In this document: one piece after another, positions 56,022 to 64,000 of the stretch | Layout: each line of letters begins with the position of its first letter | Position numbering within the stretch: the first letter of the stretch is position 1 | NCBI RefSeq assembly: GCF_004117935.1 | Contig: NZ_SDOY01000142.1 | Location: 1-64,000, forward strand | Origin: Streptomyces roseicoloratus | GTDB taxonomy: Bacteria; Actinomycetota; Actinomycetes; Streptomycetales; Streptomycetaceae | Direction of reading: 5' to 3' | Length of the DNA: 64,000 nucleotides | Notes under the pieces: model-generated | Told to the model about the DNA's origin: nothing | What the model saw: the letters and a program-made list of their open reading frames with translations, nothing else | Database searches by the model: none | Position numbers and translations under genes: made by a program

Positions 56022-56530
56022 GCCGGGCTGTCGTCGGTGCCGCGCCGCAGCGTCCGTACGCCGCGCCCTGGCGTCCAGGTGCGCAGGACGATCTCCTCGC
56101 CGTCGACGGACGTCCTGACGACCTCCGTCAGCTCGATCCGGAAGACGTGGAACGGCATCGGCATGCCGACCTCGCCCGCGTACCAGTCCAGCTTCCCGGG
56201 ATCGGTGATCTCGACCGCCCGCCCGGAGACGCGGACGTCGCCGCCGCCCATGCTCGTGCCCTCGCCCGGGTTGGCGAGCAGCGAGAAGCGCGGGTCGCGC
56301 AGCACGTCACGGGCCTTGCGCGAGTCGGGCATCATGCCGAGCCACAGCTCTCCGGCCCGGAAGTCGGCCTCGATGCCGCTGAGCCGCGGCGAGCCGTCCT
56401 TGCGCAGGGTGGCGAGGGCGTGGTGGGTGTACTGGCCGAAGCGCTCGCGCACGGTGACGGCGAGCTCGGGTTCGGCGGCCTCGAAGGCGGACCAGGGGAC
56501 GGCGGTCGGGGTGGTTCCGGTGATTCCCAT
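56003..56530 (-). CDS. Pyridoxamine 5'-phosphate oxidase-like flavin-binding protein
   Basis: A 175-residue split-barrel protein: ALATLRKDGSPRLSGIEADF, LWLGMMPDSRKARDVLRDPRFSLLANPG are typical of the PPOX/F420 reductase-like family, binding FMN or F420. The substrate is unknown. ATG 56530 gives (M)GITGTTPTAV; a GTG at 56545 is possible. It converges on fadE32 and is not under an evident KstR2 box, so I leave it outside the steroid regulon. Confidence 0.8.
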   Translation of the reverse strand: MGITGTTPTAVPWSAFEAAEPELAVTVRERFGQYTHHALATLRKDGSPRLSGIEADFRAGELWLGMMPDSRKARDVLRDPRFSLLANPGEGTSMGGGDVRVSGRAVEITDPGKLDWYAGEVGMPMPFHVFRIELTEVVRTSVDGEEIVLRTWTPGRGVRTLRRGTDDSPAREDRS

Positions 56531-56559
56531 GGTTCCAGGGAACACCGGAAACCCGACAT

Positions 56560-56587
56560 CTTCTGTCCGGATTGCTCCGGACAGAAG
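56560..56587. terminator. Inverted repeat after the VOC gene
   Basis: A perfect 11-bp dyad CTTCTGTCCGG/CCGGACAGAAG with 6-base centre, 27 bases past the VOC gene stop and 30 bases before the flavin-binding gene start. It can be a terminator of the former or an operator of the latter. The core TGTCCGG...CCGGACA recurs at 13758-13774 with a different spacer. Confidence 0.6.
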
Positions 56588-56613
56588 CCTGTCTCCTGCG
56601 GACCCGCGCCGCC

Positions 56614-57009
56614 CTAGGACTGCGCCGCGGCCTCGGCGGCGGCGCGCTCGGCCTTGCCGCGCTCGACGCAGAACTCGTTGCCCTCCGGGTCGTGGAGGAC
56701 GACCCAGCCGGTGCCGTCGGGACGGCGCTGGTCGTCGAAGAGCGTCGCGCCGAGCGCGATCAGCCGCTCGACCTCCTCGTCACGGGTGCGGTCCTGCGGC
56801 TGGAGGTCCAGGTGGACCCGGTTCTTCACCGTCTTCTTCTCCGGGACCTGGATGAAGAGCAGGCCGGTGCCGGGCGCCTCGACGAGCGCCTCCGGATCGC
56901 CGGGGACGTCGTCGTCGGAGAGCTTGGAGTCCAGGGCCCGGGCCCAGAAGGAGGCGAGGGCGTAGGCGTCGGAACAGTCGATGGTGATGTGTCGCACGAG
57001 AGAGGTCAT
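56614..57009 (-). CDS. VOC (glyoxalase/bleomycin resistance) family protein
   Basis: A 131-residue vicinal-oxygen-chelate protein with two beta-alpha-beta-beta-beta units: VRHITIDCSDAYALASFWA in the first and HLDLQPQDRTRDEEVERL and VLHDPEGNEFCVE in the second. Metal ligands by pattern are His in RHITID, His in RVHLDL and Glu in NEFCVE. Many such proteins bind drugs or catalyse small-molecule reactions; the substrate cannot be assigned. Confidence 0.88.
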   Translation of the reverse strand: MTSLVRHITIDCSDAYALASFWARALDSKLSDDDVPGDPEALVEAPGTGLLFIQVPEKKTVKNRVHLDLQPQDRTRDEEVERLIALGATLFDDQRRPDGTGWVVLHDPEGNEFCVERGKAERAAAEAAAQS

Positions 57010-57081
57010 GCGGTCATGTTCGCCTGCCGTCGGGACGACCGGCGACCCCTTTACTCCCGCGCCCGCCCGCCCCGCGCCCGC

Positions 57082-57801
57082 TCAGGTCCGTACGATGCCC
57101 CGCGCCCGGGCGGCTGCCAGCCAGGCGGGCAGGTCGGCGACCAGCCGGTCGTACAGCTCCTCGTCCCTGACCCGGCGCGGGTCCTTCCCGGCGTGGAAGA
57201 AGCCGGTGTTGTCGACCGGCCGCTTCGCCGGAACCGCCAGCTCGTCGAGCCGGCGCAGGAACTCGAACTGCCGGCTGCCCGGGTCGCCGAAGCCGACGAA
57301 CTGCCAGAAGATCGGCAGCCGGGCCGCCTTGCAGACGTACCGCTCGGCGGCCGGCTTGTTGATCGGCCCGCCGTCGGTCTGGAACACGACGAGGGCGGGC
57401 GCGTTCGCCCCGCTGTCGAGGTAGTGGTCGATGACCGCGTCCATGGCCAGGTGATAGCTGGTCTTCCCCATGTGGCCGAGACCGGCCACGATCCGGTCGA
57501 TCCGCCCCTCGTGCTCCCCCAGCACGATGTCGGCCTCCGCGTCGACGTCGGTGGAGAAGAACACCACCGGCACCCGGCCGTCGTCGTCGAGCTGCGCGGA
57601 GAGCCCGAGCACCCGGTCGGCGAGGGCCTGCACGCTGCCGTCGGCGTAGTACGGCTTCATCGAGCCGGAGTAGTCGACGACGAGGTAGACGGCGAGCCGC
57701 TGACCGTCGATCCCGTGCCGCCGGAGCGAGTCCCCCGCCTTCTTGTACAGATCGACGAGCGCGGGCGCCGTCTCCTCGACCTTGCGCAGACTCAGAGCCA
57801 C
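57082..57801 (-). CDS. VWA domain protein (TerF/TerY-like)
   Basis: A 239-residue von Willebrand A domain protein of the type near tellurium-resistance genes. The MIDAS metal site is VVDYSGSMKPYYADGSV, with Thr in GHMGKTSYHLAMDAV and Asp in VVFQTDGG. The end (GFFHAGKDPRRVRDEELYDRLV) is typical. GTG 57801 is chosen because the sequence upstream is repetitive and unconserved. No other ter gene lies nearby. Confidence 0.85.
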   Translation of the reverse strand: MALSLRKVEETAPALVDLYKKAGDSLRRHGIDGQRLAVYLVVDYSGSMKPYYADGSVQALADRVLGLSAQLDDDGRVPVVFFSTDVDAEADIVLGEHEGRIDRIVAGLGHMGKTSYHLAMDAVIDHYLDSGANAPALVVFQTDGGPINKPAAERYVCKAARLPIFWQFVGFGDPGSRQFEFLRRLDELAVPAKRPVDNTGFFHAGKDPRRVRDEELYDRLVADLPAWLAAARARGIVRT

Positions 57802-57882
57802 GCCCCGCAGTGTACGGCGCTCCGCCTCGTCCCTGGCAGGGGACGGAGCACCCCTGGGTGCCGCGCGTCCCGGACCCCCGGT

Positions 57883-57942
57883 GTCCCGCGTCCGAGGCCC
57901 GGCGCGTCCCGCGTCCGAGGCCCTGGGCGGTCCCGCGTCCGG
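57883..57942. repeat. Three direct repeats of GTCCCGCGTCCG
   Basis: Copies at 57883, 57906 and 57930; the first two extend to GTCCCGCGTCCGAGGCCC. They lie in the 278-bp space between the VWA gene start and the gltD stop, which otherwise shows no gene. Confidence 0.65.
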
Positions 57943-58079
57943 CGACCCGGACGCGCCGCGGCGCTCGCCCGGTCGTCCAGGTCGGGGACAGTGGGGCAAG
58001 CGCCGCGCTCAGTTCCGCACGTCGTTGTACGGGACGGATGAGGGGTGGTCCGGCGGACCGGACCGGCCGTGCGAGGCCG

Positions 58080-59532
58080 TCAGACCGTCAGCGCACGGTC
58101 CGTCGGGCGGATCGGGGCCGGCAGGGAGCTGGCGCCCGTGAGGTGGCGGTCCACGCCGCGGGCGGCCGAGCGGCCCTCCGCGATGGCCCACACGATCAGC
58201 GACTGACCGCGGCCGGCGTCACCGGCGACGAAGACGCCATCGACGTTGGTGGCGAAGTCCGCGTCACGCGCGATGTTACCCCGCTCGTCGAGGTCCAGAC
58301 CAAACTGGGCGACCAGGCCGTTCTCCACGTCCGTGCCGGTGAAGCCCATCGCGAGCGTGACCAGCTGGGCGGGGATCCTCCGCTCGGTGCCCGGCTTCTG
58401 GGTGAGCTTGCCGTCGACGAACTCGACCTCGACCAGGTGCAGGAACTGGACGTTGCCGTCCTCGTCGCCCTCGAAGTGGGTGGTGGAGACGGAGTAGACC
58501 CGCTCGCCGCCCTCCTCGTGCGCGGACGTGACCTTGTAGAGCATCGGGAAGGTCGGCCAGGGCTGGTTGGCGTTCCGCTCCTCGCCCGGGCGCGGCATGA
58601 TCTCCAGCTGCGTGACCGAGGCCGCGCCCTGGCGGTGCGCCGTGCCGACGCAGTCGGCGCCGGTGTCGCCGCCGCCGATGACGACGACGTGCTTGCCCTC
58701 GGCGGAGATCGGCGGGGTGACGAAGTCGCCCTCGACGACCTTGTTGGCGAGCGGCAGGTACTCCATCGCCTGGTGGATGCCCTTGAGCTCGCGGCCCGGC
58801 ACGGGCAGGTCGCGGGCGGTGGTGGCGCCGGCGGCGATCACGACCGCGTCGAACCGCTTGCGCAGGTCGGTGGCGGTGAGGTCGCGGCCGATCTCGATGC
58901 CGGTGCGGAACTTGGTGCCCTCCGCGCGCATCTGCTCGATGCGGCGGTTGATGTGCCGCTTCTCCATCTTGAACTCGGGGATGCCGTAGCGCAGCAGACC
59001 ACCGATGCGGTCGGCCCGCTCGTACACGACCACGGTGTGGCCGGCCCGGGTCAGCTGCTGCGCGGCGGCCAGACCGGCCGGGCCGGAGCCGATGACGGCG
59101 ACGGTCTTGCCGGAGAGCCGCTCGGGGATCTGCGGCTTGACGTCGTTGGCGTCCCACGCCTTGTCGATGATGGAGACTTCGACGTTCTTGATGGTGACGG
59201 CCGGCTGGTTGATGCCGAGCACGCACGCCGACTCGCACGGAGCCGGGCACAGGCGGCCGGTGAACTCCGGGAAGTTGTTGGTGGCGTGGAGGCGCTCGGA
59301 CGCGGCCGACCAGTCCTCGCGGTAGGCGTAGTCGTTCCACTCGGGGATCAGGTTCCCGAGCGGGCAGCCGTTGTGGCAGAACGGGATGCCGCAGTCCATG
59401 CAGCGGCCGGCCTGCTTGCTGATGATCGGCAGCAGGGAGCCGGGGACGTAGACCTCGTTCCAGTCCTTGACGCGCTCGCCCACCGGCCGGGTCTCGGCGA
59501 CTTCGCGCCCGGTGGTCAGGAAGCCCTTGGGG

Positions 59533-59540
<8 letters not shown>
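58080..59540 (-). CDS. gltD: Glutamate synthase small (beta) subunit
   Basis: A 486-residue NADPH-dependent GltD. The N-terminus binds two 4Fe-4S clusters ([17 protein letters not shown] and [10 protein letters not shown]). FAD motif [15 protein letters not shown] and NADPH motif [13 protein letters not shown] follow, and the end has [18 protein letters not shown]. It passes electrons from NADPH to GltB for glutamate formation. The ATG overlaps the gltB stop by eight bases, so the order is gltB then gltD in one transcript. Confidence 0.96.

Positions 59541-64000
<4,460 letters not shown>

Overview
The window is high-GC actinobacterial chromosome, almost certainly Streptomyces or a close relative. 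The evidence is strong GC bias at third codon positions, many GTG starts, frequent 1-8 base stop/start overlaps, class II tRNA-Leu(CAA), Tat and lipobox leaders, and gene families typical of the genus.

Left part (1-25.2 kb): an IS30-family element (8-1302) sits inside hrpB and leaves only the C-terminal half of that helicase gene in view (to 2604). Next come a DUF3068 membrane protein with a 46-residue membrane peptide gene, a secreted lytic transglycosylase, a DUF4184 membrane protein, polA, a YdeP/FdhF-type molybdopterin oxidoreductase, a hotdog thioesterase and a small lipoprotein. A complete branched-chain amino acid ABC transporter operon (livK-H-M-G-F) follows, with 4-base overlaps between its last four genes and a strong hairpin after livK. 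It is followed by an ANTAR response regulator, tRNA-Leu(CAA), pyruvate kinase, a SIMPL-domain protein and a Tat-exported 5'-nucleotidase. This reads as conserved core.

Middle part (25.2-43.7 kb) is accessory: a two-gene PLP decarboxylase / FAD N-hydroxylase pair of siderophore type with no assembly genes nearby; a multicopper oxidase with a small membrane protein, divergent from a LysR regulator; aminopeptidase N; an asparaginase/chorismate mutase pair with an 18-bp minisatellite in the mutase; an AraC regulator divergent from a GH35 beta-galactosidase; a secreted trypsin; an HExxH protein with a zinc ribbon; an ankyrin/HEAT repeat protein; and a scar of lower-GC gene fragments with a truncated GNAT gene (42.5-43.7 kb).

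Right part (43.7-56.0 kb) is the most coherent system: a KstR2-type regulon for degradation of steroid C/D rings via the propanoate-indanedione HIP. Its gene content and layout match the mycobacterial Rv3548c-Rv3564 block: two SDRs, echA20, ipdA, ipdB, ipdC, fadA6, kstR2, ipdF, fadE30, fadE31 and fadE32. Two palindromes that fit the KstR2 box, one in each divergent promoter (45.40 kb and 53.77 kb), close the circuit. A secreted tyrosine phosphatase is embedded in the ipd operon. The HIP-CoA ligase gene fadD3 and all A/B-ring genes are absent from the window.

The window ends with a flavin-binding split-barrel protein, a VOC protein, a TerF-like VWA protein, and glutamate synthase gltD and gltB; gltB runs off the right edge. 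Coordinates and motifs were read by eye. Family assignments rest on remembered family sequences, not on database searches.
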